DNA from: JASJBU01 sp963790775
Lineage (GTDB): Bacteria; Pseudomonadota; Gammaproteobacteria; Chromatiales; Chromatiaceae
DNA: 64,000 bases
Direction of reading: 5' to 3'
NCBI GenBank assembly: GCA_963790775.1
Contig: CAWBPR010000008.1
Span: 186,001-250,000 of the forward strand
The position numbers and the translations under genes were made by a program. Numbering within the stretch: the first letter of the stretch is position 1; every line of letters begins with the position of its first letter. Below are positions 28,541-37,490 of the stretch, one piece after another. The notes under the pieces were generated by a model that worked only from the letters and a program-made list of their open reading frames with translations, searched no databases and was not told the DNA's origin.

Positions 28541-29236
28541 CAGGCCAACTCCGCGCCCTGTTCCAGGAGTTGACCCTGCTGTAAGGTGAGGATGCGGTCT
28601 GCACGGCTTGCCACCGCAAGGCTATGGGTGACCAGCAGCAGGCTGCTCTGTTCTTCCCTGGCCAGGGCGATCATCAGGTCCAGCGCCTTTTCCCCGGCCG
28701 CCTGATCGAGATTGCCGGTGGGTTCATCCGCCAACACCAGGGCAGGGCGGTGCACCAGCGCCCGGGCGATGGCCACCCGCTGCTGTTCGCCGCCGGACAG
28801 CTGGTCAGGATAGGCCGCGGCGCGCTGAGCCAGGTCCACTGCCTCCAGCATCTGTATGTACCTTGTCTGCGGACGCATCGCCTGGAAAGTTGTTCAACTC
28901 CAATGGCAGGGCGATATTCTCCGCACAGGTGAGGGTAGGGATGAGGTTGAAAAACTGATAGATGAAGCCGATCCGGCGGCGCCGGAACAGCGTCAGCGCC
29001 GGTTCCTTGAGCTGGGAAATTGGTTCACCGGTGATCATTATCCGGCCACTGTCCGGCCGGTCGATGCCGGCGATCAGATTGAGCAGGGTGGATTTGCCGG
29101 AGCCGCTGCGGCCAAGCAGTGCAACGCACTCGCCGGGCAGGATCCGCATCGCAGCATGTTGGATTACGACATGGCTTCTGTTGCCTTCGTGATAACTTCG
29201 GCTGAGGTTTGATATATCTACCGCGTATCTCTGCAT
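28537..29236 (-). pseudogene. ABC transporter ATP-binding protein (LolD-like), frameshifted
   Basis: The first half (from the ATG at 29236) has Walker A GRSGSGKST and the Q-loop region YQFFNL, and ends out of frame at 28805. The second half has the signature LSGGEQQR, Walker B ALVLADEPTGNLD and the switch His (LLVTHS). The halves differ by one base in phase. At the junction TGTA stands twice in tandem (plus 28853-28860). Deleting one copy gives DKVQMLEAVDL and a 231-residue ATPase of normal length. The broken frame separates Walker A from signature and Walker B, so no working ATPase would be made. First gene of the exporter operon. Confidence 0.85.
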
Positions 29237-29531
29237 GACTGAACGTTACAGTATTGATGGCGAAAGGGAATATACAACTGTTATCAGTTCATCCCCCTGT
29301 ATATAAACCTAAAATCCTCAGTTACCGCGTCGTTGCGCCTTGCCCTGCACCACCGCAAGTGTACACTCCACCCCGTCCAACTGAGGATTCTAGGATAAAT
29401 GAGACTCCTGTCATCATAACCACCGCTCTGAAATTTCCCAAATACGCATGATTCGCCTGTTTAAGCGAGGAGGATTTTGCGGCATGCTTGAGATACATTA
29501 TTAAGCTGAGTTGTAAAGTTGGAGATTGACC

Positions 29532-29885
29532 ATGCATGCACCCCACATCAAAACCGCCATTCCACTTCAACGTCATCAGATTGGCGGCTTTGTCGCAACC
29601 GTGCTGGGAGATATCGATAGCGATGATCCGGTGGAGTACCGCTACATCATGGCGATAGTCGAGGATGGTAAACAGGAGCCTGCGCTGTATGTGGTATCGG
29701 AACGTATTACAGGCCCGGCTGCCGCCGATGGGCGTTACAGCCTGCGGGTTATCATGGGTGAACAGGAGAAGCGGCTGAACCCTTCGGATGAATGGGGTGA
29801 GGTGGATAAGTTCTCTCTGGCAGGTATGGGGATTATTGCAAAGTTGATGCGCCTGGATGATGAAACCCCGGTCAGGTTGATGTAA
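29532..29885 (+). CDS. Hypothetical protein
   Basis: A 117-residue soluble protein that I do not recognise. The ATG at 29532 follows a GGAG site seven bases upstream. It has no signal peptide and looks mainly beta-stranded in the first two-thirds, ending in a short helix with KLMRLDDETPVRL. It stands alone between the leftward ABC operon and the rightward repeat-peptide gene. Confidence 0.6.
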   Translation: MHAPHIKTAIPLQRHQIGGFVATVLGDIDSDDPVEYRYIMAIVEDGKQEPALYVVSERITGPAAADGRYSLRVIMGEQEKRLNPSDEWGEVDKFSLAGMGIIAKLMRLDDETPVRLM

Positions 29886-30106
29886 CAGACAAGACACCCG
29901 CATTTCGCCACTCGCCATTCCAAATTATCGGTATCTGCTGACCAAGCAGACGGCGCCATCTGCCGACGCTCTCCTCCTGTTGGGGGGTGAGCTGGAAATT
30001 CTTCATTGAAATTGAATCCAAACGCCAGGGCTAACGCGTATTTTTTTACAACGACGCGTTGCCAACCTGTTTTAGATTGATTTATCACTCGATGAGGAAG
30101 ATACAG

Positions 30107-30352
30107 ATGAAAAAAATACTCAGCTCCGTTGTGTTAATGTTTTTTGCCGGAACCCTCAATGCCGCTACCGACGCCGAGATCTACCATGGTTTTGCCAAGG
30201 GAAATCCGGACCTCGAAACGGATGTTAATCAGCAGTTGGTCAGAACGGCTGTTCAACCAGGTACCGGCAGCCGCTCCCATGACGTGGGGCAATCTGTGAT
30301 GACTGACAATTTTATCTACCATGGTTTTGAAAAGGGCAACCCTGACCTCTAA
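30107..30352 (+). CDS. Small exported protein with twin YHGFxKGNPDL repeats
   Basis: 81 residues with a signal peptide (MKKILSSVVLMFFAGTLNA). The mature chain of about 62 residues begins and ends with nearly the same sequence: IYHGFAKGNPDL at about residues 25-36 and IYHGFEKGNPDL at the C-terminus. The middle is polar. The stop follows the second motif directly. I know no assigned function. The repeat may be a binding or self-association motif. A strong hairpin lies about 20 bases downstream, so this is a single-gene unit. Confidence 0.75.
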   Translation: MKKILSSVVLMFFAGTLNAATDAEIYHGFAKGNPDLETDVNQQLVRTAVQPGTGSRSHDVGQSVMTDNFIYHGFEKGNPDL

Positions 30353-30372
30353 ATGCCCGGCGCCGAAGGCAG

Positions 30373-30404
30373 TCCGCTCCAGGGCGTTTGAACTCTGGAG
30401 CGGA
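30373..30404 (+). terminator. Hairpin after the repeat-peptide gene
   Basis: A perfect 10-bp stem (TCCGCTCCAG / CTGGAGCGGA) with a 12-base loop starts 20 bases after the stop. No U-tract follows, so termination would be weak or factor-assisted. Confidence 0.55.
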
Positions 30405-30916
30405 TGGTGCTCTGCCTGAGCATCGCAAGTGAGACTAACCCTCTCCCTGCTTTACATCCTGGGTCTCAGCCTGACGCTGGCTCCCCGCATGCCGGTTCAG
30501 GGTGGATCTTTATGGTTGGCCATTTTTCAAAACCGTGAAAAATTTATCCATGTTTTCCATGTACAGTTTTCCCAGTGCCTTACCAGGCATGGAATGCATC
30601 TCCCTGTGACAGGCAAGCCCCTGGGTATTTGTTCAGGCAGCCAGTTAAACCGCGTGGCTTGCCGAGTCACCCTTCTCACTCGACCGCCTGAAATTCGTTC
30701 CTACCATTAATTATAGATCTGATTTGACGCATGTCTCGGGTGGAATGTTCCGATCTTCATGCATGTATAAAAAATTCCTGTGTGTCGTGGAAGACCCAGT
30801 CAGCCGCTGTTTGTATTTTTGTGCTTTCGGTGTTGTCTGTCGTGCTTGGTCATTGAGGGTATGGAAGGAAACCAGCATGACGCTTGAGACTCAGGCTTGA
30901 TCAGCAGTTTTTGCGG
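30405..30916. other. Intergenic region before the leucine-rich-repeat gene
   Basis: About 510 bases. A plus-strand frame at 30429-30710 begins with a hydrophobic stretch resembling a signal peptide, but it lacks a clear ribosome-binding site and any recognisable continuation, so I do not call it. No RNA gene was seen. A rightward terminator-like hairpin lies just beyond this stretch, inside the 3' end of the next gene. Confidence 0.45.
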
Positions 30917-31669
30917 TTAAAACTCAATAGCGCCCCCCACCTGGATACTGGGGGGTATTTTTTTAATACGGCTTCCCGCAAGATAAAGATCTCCCCCGAC
31001 ACGCAGGTCTGTGGGAAGCTTGTTGATATCTGTGGCGCGCAGATCCAGCCAGTCACCGACCCTGAGGTCTTTAGGCAGGCGCTTGATCAACGTTCCCACG
31101 AGATTCAGCCAGCCGCCCACCTTCAATCCTTTGGGAAGTTCGGTGACTCTGGTTACCGAGAGGTCCAGGCCGCCCTTAACCGCCAGGTTTTTGGGCAGCT
31201 TGTGGATCTCTGTGTTGCTGAGAATGAGATCTCTGCCCACACTTAAATCCTGCGGGATTACTTCGATCAATGCGCCGGAAAGATTCAAGTCCTTGCCGAT
31301 GACCAATCCAGCGGGCAAGCGCAGGATCCTGGTTGCCCGCAGATCCATGCCGCCGCCGACATGCAGCTTTTTGGGGAGGGTTTTGATTCTTGAGCCACAT
31401 AACCTGAGATCACCCTCCACATACAGCTTGTTCGGCAGCGCTTCGATCAAGGTAGCAGATAGATCAAGGTTGCCGCGAACGCTCAGACGCTTTGGCAGAT
31501 TCGAGATATCAGTACCCGACAGATCGAGATTTCCATCAACCACAAGGTTTTTAGGTAATTGAGTGATATCCGAGTGCCTTAGATCCAGATTACCTTCGAC
31601 AAACTTGCCAATCAGTCTATTGAATGGCTGCTTCCCGTCAGTAGATTCGACAATAGCCTTGTTTTTCAT
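30917..31669 (-). CDS. Leucine-rich-repeat-like protein with eleven 20-residue repeats
   Basis: 250 residues: about 25 leading residues, then eleven consecutive units of exactly 20 residues with consensus GxLDLSxTxIxxLPKxLxVx, then a 5-residue end. Repeat 1 is GNLDLRHSDITQLPKNLVVD and the last is GDLYLAGSRIKKIPPSIQVG. The 20-residue length and LPxxLxV core resemble the bacterial LRR type of YopM/IpaH effectors and some phage-associated proteins. There is no signal peptide, E3-ligase domain or visible capping domain. Localisation and partner are unknown. The LRR solenoid assignment is an inference. Confidence 0.8.
   Translation of the reverse strand: MKNKAIVESTDGKQPFNRLIGKFVEGNLDLRHSDITQLPKNLVVDGNLDLSGTDISNLPKRLSVRGNLDLSATLIEALPNKLYVEGDLRLCGSRIKTLPKKLHVGGGMDLRATRILRLPAGLVIGKDLNLSGALIEVIPQDLSVGRDLILSNTEIHKLPKNLAVKGGLDLSVTRVTELPKGLKVGGWLNLVGTLIKRLPKDLRVGDWLDLRATDINKLPTDLRVGGDLYLAGSRIKKIPPSIQVGGAIEF
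30933..30964 (+). terminator. Rightward terminator inside the end of the leftward LRR gene
   Basis: CCCCCCA, a 9-base loop and TGGGGGG are followed by TATTTTTTT on the plus strand. This is a good intrinsic terminator shape. It is made from the final codons of the minus-strand gene, so it would stop rightward transcripts from entering that gene in antisense. Confidence 0.6.
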
Positions 31670-31987
31670 TGTATGGCTTCGCTAGTCAGCTTCCAGGTAC
31701 TCCTTGGGATTTGTCGTCATTCAGTCCCTGCTAGTGACGAAATACTCTAATCTTCCTAGACAATAAACCAGAGAGCACAGAAAGGAAAAGTATGCCTGAA
31801 TATAGATGGGGTTTATTGGCCTGGAAAAGGAACCTTGAGCTGATGCTTAGAGTCAATCTGTTGACTGCATGAGCTTCATCAGTCAACCTGCCGGAGCGGC
31901 ATAGGCTTTGCTGCGGCACAATCGTCATGCATTTATATAACGACATCACGGCAGCAGCCAGACCAGCCGGAGAATGATACCGCCAGT
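31670..31987. other. Divergent intergenic region between LRR and RND genes
   Basis: About 320 bases between the leftward LRR gene and the rightward efflux operon, so it should hold two promoters. A 72-codon minus frame (31731-31949) has no recognisable product. I see no clear operator. Confidence 0.45.
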
Positions 31988-33232
31988 ATGAAGATTCAAA
32001 GATCCATCCTCAGGCTTGGCCTGCCGCTATTGTTGATTGCCCTGGGTATTGGCGGGTTCTCCTATCTGCGCGCGAGCCGCCCAGAACCGCCGCAACCGCA
32101 ACCGAAAGAAAAGGTATGGCAGGTGGATGTCTTCGCGGCGGCGCCGCAGACCCTCGCCCCCAGCCTCACCTTGTACGGAGAGGTCGAAACTCCTGCCTTG
32201 CTGCAGGCGGCCGCCCCGGGGGGCGGGCTGGTGACGGAGATCCTGGTGCGCAGAGGTGACCTGGTCACTCGCGGGCAGTCACTGCTGACGCTCGATCGCC
32301 GGGATTTCGAACTCGCCGTGACCCAGGCCGAGGCGGATGTCAGGGATCTACAGGCGCAGCTAAGCGACCTGGAACTGCGCCATCGCGCGAATCAGGAATC
32401 GCTGCTCAAGGAACAGCAGTTGCTCAAGCTCGCCCAGGCTGAAGTTGCCCGGGAGGAGCGTCTGCGCAAGCAGAACCTCAGCTCCGAGTCGGCGCTCGAT
32501 GACGCGCGCACTGCCCTGGGGCGTCAGGATCTGTCAGTCATCTCACGCCAGTCGGAGGTGCGGCGCCATGCCGCAAACCGGCAGCAGCTGGAAGCCCGGG
32601 TGCAGCGCAATCAGGCAAGACTGGCCGAGACGCAACTGGCATTGGAGCGCAGTCAGGTGATAGCGCCGTTCGATGGTGTTGTCGCTGCGGTACCCGTGGC
32701 GATCGGTGACCGGGTGCAGACCGGCAAGGTGCTGGTAACGCTCTATGCCATCGATAGACTGGAGGTCCGCGCGCGCATCCCGGTGCGTTACCAGGCCGAG
32801 ATCCAGGCAGCGCTGGTTGACGGCCAGCGCCTTACCGCGCATGCAGAGTTGGCCGGATACCCTATCGAAATGGTCCTGGACCGACTCGCTGGCGAGGCCG
32901 GCCCCAGCGGCATCGACGGTTTCTTCGGCATCATTTCCGGGGCGGACGCCCTGCGGCTCGGCAATCTGTTGAAGCTGAATCTGCTGCGTCCGGCTCAGCC
33001 GGGGCTGGTGCCGATCCCCTTCCAGTCGATCTACGGCAACAGCCGCATCTACCTGCTGCGGGAAGGACGCATGCAGGGTGTCGATGTGGAGACCGTGGGG
33101 CAGTACCTGCCGCCGGATGGCCCGCCCGCCCTGCTGATCAGCAGTCCTGAAATCAGGGCCGGTGACCAGATCATCCACAGTCATCTGCCGAATGCAGTCA
33201 GTGGCCTCAAGGTCAAGGTGGTGAAGGGTTGA
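31988..33232 (+). CDS. RND efflux periplasmic adaptor (HlyD/AcrA family)
   Basis: 414 residues. One N-terminal membrane anchor (LPLLLIALGIGGFSYL), then the biotinyl-lipoyl halves (GGGLVTEILVRRGDLVTRGQSLLTLD and SQVIAPFDGVVAAVPVAIGDRV), which flank a long coiled-coil hairpin at about residues 105-215, then a beta-barrel domain. This is the membrane-fusion partner of the RND pump that follows. Its stop overlaps the pump start (TTGA), so translation is coupled. No outer-membrane channel gene is adjacent; the substrate cannot be told. Confidence 0.93.
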   Translation: MKIQRSILRLGLPLLLIALGIGGFSYLRASRPEPPQPQPKEKVWQVDVFAAAPQTLAPSLTLYGEVETPALLQAAAPGGGLVTEILVRRGDLVTRGQSLLTLDRRDFELAVTQAEADVRDLQAQLSDLELRHRANQESLLKEQQLLKLAQAEVAREERLRKQNLSSESALDDARTALGRQDLSVISRQSEVRRHAANRQQLEARVQRNQARLAETQLALERSQVIAPFDGVVAAVPVAIGDRVQTGKVLVTLYAIDRLEVRARIPVRYQAEIQAALVDGQRLTAHAELAGYPIEMVLDRLAGEAGPSGIDGFFGIISGADALRLGNLLKLNLLRPAQPGLVPIPFQSIYGNSRIYLLREGRMQGVDVETVGQYLPPDGPPALLISSPEIRAGDQIIHSHLPNAVSGLKVKVVKG

Positions 33233-36200
33233 ACGACGCCTTCGATCAGGCTGGCAGGCATCGCACCGATCTGCTCGGTATCTTCGCCAACCATCGGGTG
33301 GCGGCGAATCTGCTGATGGTGATCATGCTGCTCGCCGGCGCCCTGGCCCTGCACAAGCTCAATGTGCAGTTTTTTCCCAATTTCGCGTTGGACATGGTTG
33401 CGGTGAATACCCTCTGGAGCGGGGCCAGCGCGGAGGACGTGGAGACCGGCATCACCATCCCCCTGGAGCAGCGCCTGCGGAATGTGGACAACCTGAAGGA
33501 GATGACCTCCTCCTCGGCCCCCGGCATCTCCGGCATCACCCTGGAGTTCGAAGAAGGCACCGATATCATCCTCGCGCTGGATCAGGTGAAGAAGGAGGTG
33601 GACGATTTCGTCAGTCTGCCGCAGGATGCTGAAGAACCCAAGGTCTCCCAGACGGTGCGCTATGAGTCGGTGGCGCGCCTGCTGATCAGTGGTCCGGAGG
33701 ACCTCAGCGAGTTGCGCAGCCTGGCGCGCCAGTTCGAGCGGGAACTGTTGGCCAAAGGCATCGACAAGATCGAGTTCGAGGGCCTTCCGGAAGAGTCGAT
33801 CGAGGTCAGGATTGCCTCCCAGCAGCTGCGTCAGCTCGGCATGAGCCTGGCGCAGATTGGTGAGCGCATCGATGAACTGAGCCAGGATCTGCCGGCCGGA
33901 CTGATCGGTGAAAACGACGGCACCCGGGAACTGCGCAGTCTCAACCAGCGGCGTGAGCCCGTCGAATTCGCCGACCTGCCGATCGTCGGCAGTGAAGGCC
34001 AGCGTATCGAGCTGGGCGCCGATTGCCGAGGTGGCGCGCAAGCCCAAGCAGGGCAGCTCGAGCATCTCCAGTGAAGGCAGGCAGGGGGTGGTGATGGTGC
34101 TGCAGCGGGCGGAGAATGGTGACTCCCTCGAGTCGGCCGAGATCCTGCGGCAATGGGTGGCGGAACGGAAACCGACCCTGCCGGACAACATCCAGCTGCA
34201 GGTCTTTAATGAGCGCTGGGAGCTGATCAAGCAGCGCATCATGCTGCTGGTGACCAACGGCGCCGGGGGTCTGCTGCTGGTGTTGGGGATCCTCTATCTG
34301 TTCCTCTCGGCGCGGGTCGCCTTCTGGGTCGCGGTCGGCATCCCGATCTCCTTCATGGCCACCCTGGCGGTGATCTACGCCAGCGGCGGCAGCATCAACA
34401 TGATCAGCCTGTTCGCCCTGATCATGGCGCTTGGGCATCATCGTGGACGATGCCATCGTGGTGGGGGAGGATGCCCAGGCCCATTTCGACCGGGGCGAAG
34501 ATCCGCTCAAGGCCGCTGAGGGCGGTGCGCGGCGCATGCTGGCGCCGGTCATGGCCTCTTCGCTGACCACGGTTGCCGCCTTTCTGCCATTGATGCTGAT
34601 CGGCGGGCGCATGGGCAATATCATGTTCGCCATCCCCCTGGTGATTGTCAGCGTGATTCTCGCCTCTCTGGTGGAGAGCTTCCTGATCCTGCCCGGTCAT
34701 CTGCGCCACGCCTTCGGCCACAGCCACCGGGGGCGGCAGTCGCGTCTGCGAGAACGCCTCGATGCCGGCTTTGCCCGTTTCCGCGACGGCCCCTTCCGGC
34801 GTCTGATCCAGACCGCCATCGAGTTTCGCTGGACCACCATTGCCTTCAGCATCGGCTGCCTGCTGTTCGCCTTCGGTCTGTTCGCCGGTGGTCGCGTGGG
34901 CTGGCAGTTCTTCCCCTCACCCGAGTCCACCACAGTGCATGCCAATGTGCGCTTCGTGGCCGGCACCGCGCAGGATACCGTGGACCGCTTTCTGGTCCAT
35001 CTGGAGCAGACCCTGACAGAGACACGGGACGCCTATGACGAGACGGTGGTGGAGACAGCCTATGTAAGTCATGCCTCATCCAGTGGACGGGAGCGGGCGA
35101 TCAGCGGCGAGCGGATCGGTTCTATCTATGTGGAGCTGACCGCCCCTGACAGCCGTACCATACAGAACAACCAGTTCGTGAAGGATTGGCGCAAGCGGGT
35201 CCAGGTGCCGGCCGGGGTGGAGAGCTTTACCCTGGCCGCGCAACGCACCGGCCCGCACAGTAAGGATCTGGATATCCGCCTCACGGGAGAGGACCCCCAG
35301 ATTCTCAAGACCGCCGCTTTGGAACTGCAGGAGGCGATCAAGGACATCCCCGGAGTCAGTGCGGTCGATGACGATCTGCCCTATGGCCGGGAGCAGCTGA
35401 TCTACTCCCTCACCCCGGAGGGTGATGCCCTGGGACTGACCATCACGGACCTGGGCCGCCAGCTGCGCGCCGCCTACGATGGCATCCGCCTGCAACGCTT
35501 CCAGGACGGCGCCGACGAAGTGGAGGTGCGCATCCAGCTGCCTGACGCGGAACAGCGCAGTCTGACCAGCCTCGATCAGCTGCCGATCCGCCTGCCCAGC
35601 GGGGAGTTTGCTCCCCTCGGCAGCGTCGCGAGCTGGCGCTCCAAGCTGGGTTTCGAGGCCCTGCGGCATAGTGATGGGCGACTGTCTGTCTCCGTCACCG
35701 GGGATGTGGACCCGGCCCTCGCCAACACTCAGCAGATTGTCGACGGACTGGCCCTCAGCACCCTGCCTGAACTGACCAGCCGTTACGGTATCAGTTACTC
35801 CTTCGAAGGCCGGGCCGCGAGCCAAAGGGACACCTTGACCGACCTGCGTATCGGGGTCGGCCTGGCCCTGATATTGATCTATCTGGTGCTGGCCTGGGTG
35901 TTTGCTTCGTATGGCTGGCCGCTGATCGTGATGGCGGTCATTCCCCTGGGGCTCACCGGCGCCATCCTGGGACACTGGTTGATGGGGCTGAACATGACCC
36001 TGCTCTCGGTGTTCGGGTTTTTCGGCCTGTCCGGCATCGTGGTCAACGATTCGATCATCCTGGTTACATTCTACAAACACATCCGCGGAGCTGGGATGGC
36101 GGTGCGTGAGGCGCTTGCAGAGGCCGCCTGCCAGCGTCTGCGGGCGGTGCTGCTGACTTCGCTGACCACGATTGCCGGGCTTACGCCACTGCTGTTCGAG

Positions 36201-36371
36201 ACCTCGCGTCAGGCTCAGTTTCTGATTCCGATGGTCACGTCGATTGCCTTCGGACTGGGTTTCGCCACCATCCTGATCCTGTTGGTGGTGCCCGCCATGC
36301 TGTCTGTTTATGAAGATCTGCAGGAATGGCTGACGAATCGCAAGCCGAAACCGGTTGAAGGGTTGCCCTAG
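33229..36371 (+). pseudogene. RND efflux pump (AcrB/MMPL-type), two frameshifts
   Basis: Three frames together make one RND permease of about 1,047 residues. Segment 1 (TTG at 33229, overlapping the adaptor stop) holds the first helix and porter domain. Near 34019-34030 the frame moves by one base, where ELGA should run into IAEVARKPKQG. Segment 2 holds helices 2-4 and changes frame again at about 34427-34435. There GCGCTTGGGC appears to hold one extra base: removing it restores MALGIIVDDAIVVGED, the helix-4 motif. Segment 3, of 646 codons, is intact to the C-terminus. No other stops occur. Either recently inactivated or affected by sequence errors. Confidence 0.85.
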
Positions 36372-36490
36372 CCAGTAGTCTCCTGCTGCTGGCGGACAGG
36401 TGCAGGCGGAGAGTGCTCCGGGGCGGCATATAGATAATTAAAATCTTTTTTATATTATTTACTCATCGGAATTACCTATAATGATGAGTC

Positions 36491-37420
36491 ATGAACCTTA
36501 GGGATTTAAAATACGTCATAGCCGTTGCGGAAACGCACCATTTCGGTCGGGCTGCGGAGCGGTGTTTCGTCAGCCAGCCGACCCTCAGCGGCCAGATTAA
36601 GAAGCTGGAAGATGAGCTGGAGGTGGTGATTTTTGAACGCACCAAGCGCTCGGTCGAGATAACGCCGATTGGTGAGGAGATCATCGCGCTTGCGCGACAG
36701 CTCATGGAACAGGCGGATGCCATCGAGCAGGTGGCGAGGGCGCATAGCGATCCCCTGGCGGGTCCACTGCGGATCGGCGCCCTGCCGACCTTGAGTCCCT
36801 ACCTGATGCCGCTGGTCCTGGTTCCCTTGAAACAAAAATACCCGAAGCTCAGATTGGTGCTGTTCGAAGAGGTCACGGCTTCGCTGATCAAGCGGTTACG
36901 CAGTCATGAGCTGGATGCTGCGCTGATCGCCACTCCGGTGGATGAACCTGATCTGAGGCAAATCCCTTTGTTCAACGAACCATTCTGGTTGGCTCACCCG
37001 CAAAAACATCCGCTCTATTATAAGGATGAGATTACACAGCAAGACCTGGCGGGGCTGGATCTGCTGCTGCTGTCTGACGGCCACTGTCTGGCGCAGCAGG
37101 CGATGGAGGTGTTCGGTTTAACCGACAGGCCTCTGACGGGGGAGATGGGGGACCTTCGCGCAGCAAGTCTGGAGACATTGCTGCAACTGGTTGGCGCCGG
37201 TTTTGGCTGCACCTTGGTGCCGGCGCTGGCGGTGCGCGGGCCCTGGTTGACCGACAGCGGGATTATCGCCCGAAAACTGGATCTGCCGAACGCCCACCGT
37301 CAGGTATCCCTGGTATATCGCCAGAGCTTTCCCCGCCGCAAGGTGCTGGATGCGTTTATCGAGGTAGTGCTCAAGCATCTCCCCAATACCGTGCGAGCCC
37401 TGCCCAGGGTAGAGAGCTGA
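36491..37420 (+). CDS. oxyR: OxyR-like LysR-family peroxide regulator lacking Cys208
   Basis: 309 residues: an N-terminal winged helix-turn-helix (residues 1-60, HHFGRAAERCFVSQPTLSGQIKKLE) and a LysR substrate domain. The peroxidatic Cys199 is present in DGHCLAQQAMEVF, and numbering matches E. coli OxyR exactly. Position 208, where E. coli has the resolving Cys, is Phe. The intramolecular C199-C208 disulfide switch therefore cannot form. The protein may sense through Cys199 oxidation alone, use another cysteine, or be altered in function. It stands alone, without katG or ahpC beside it. There is no clear ribosome-binding site. Confidence 0.88.
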   Translation: MNLRDLKYVIAVAETHHFGRAAERCFVSQPTLSGQIKKLEDELEVVIFERTKRSVEITPIGEEIIALARQLMEQADAIEQVARAHSDPLAGPLRIGALPTLSPYLMPLVLVPLKQKYPKLRLVLFEEVTASLIKRLRSHELDAALIATPVDEPDLRQIPLFNEPFWLAHPQKHPLYYKDEITQQDLAGLDLLLLSDGHCLAQQAMEVFGLTDRPLTGEMGDLRAASLETLLQLVGAGFGCTLVPALAVRGPWLTDSGIIARKLDLPNAHRQVSLVYRQSFPRRKVLDAFIEVVLKHLPNTVRALPRVES

Positions 37421-37490
37421 GCCGAGTTTTGGACATATTCTTTTCATAATCCTGGCTTAGAATCGGTTTCTCTCAACTCGGGAGTTTTTC

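Noticed and set aside
30429..30710. 93-codon plus-strand frame starting with a signal-like segment
   Set aside because: Only the first 20 residues look protein-like, there is no convincing ribosome-binding site, and the rest has no coherent pattern.
31011..31562. Plus-strand 183-codon frame with internal repeats
   Set aside because: Its periodicity is the antisense image of the 60-bp repeats of the LRR gene.
34019..34435. Programmed frameshifting in the RND pump
   Set aside because: Neither site shows a heptanucleotide slippery sequence with a downstream structure, and RND pumps are not known to use recoding. One extra base explains each site.
35076..36080. 334-codon minus-strand frame antisense to the RND pump
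   Set aside because: It is a shadow of a GC-rich gene in a third-position-biased frame; the plus-strand protein has full family conservation.
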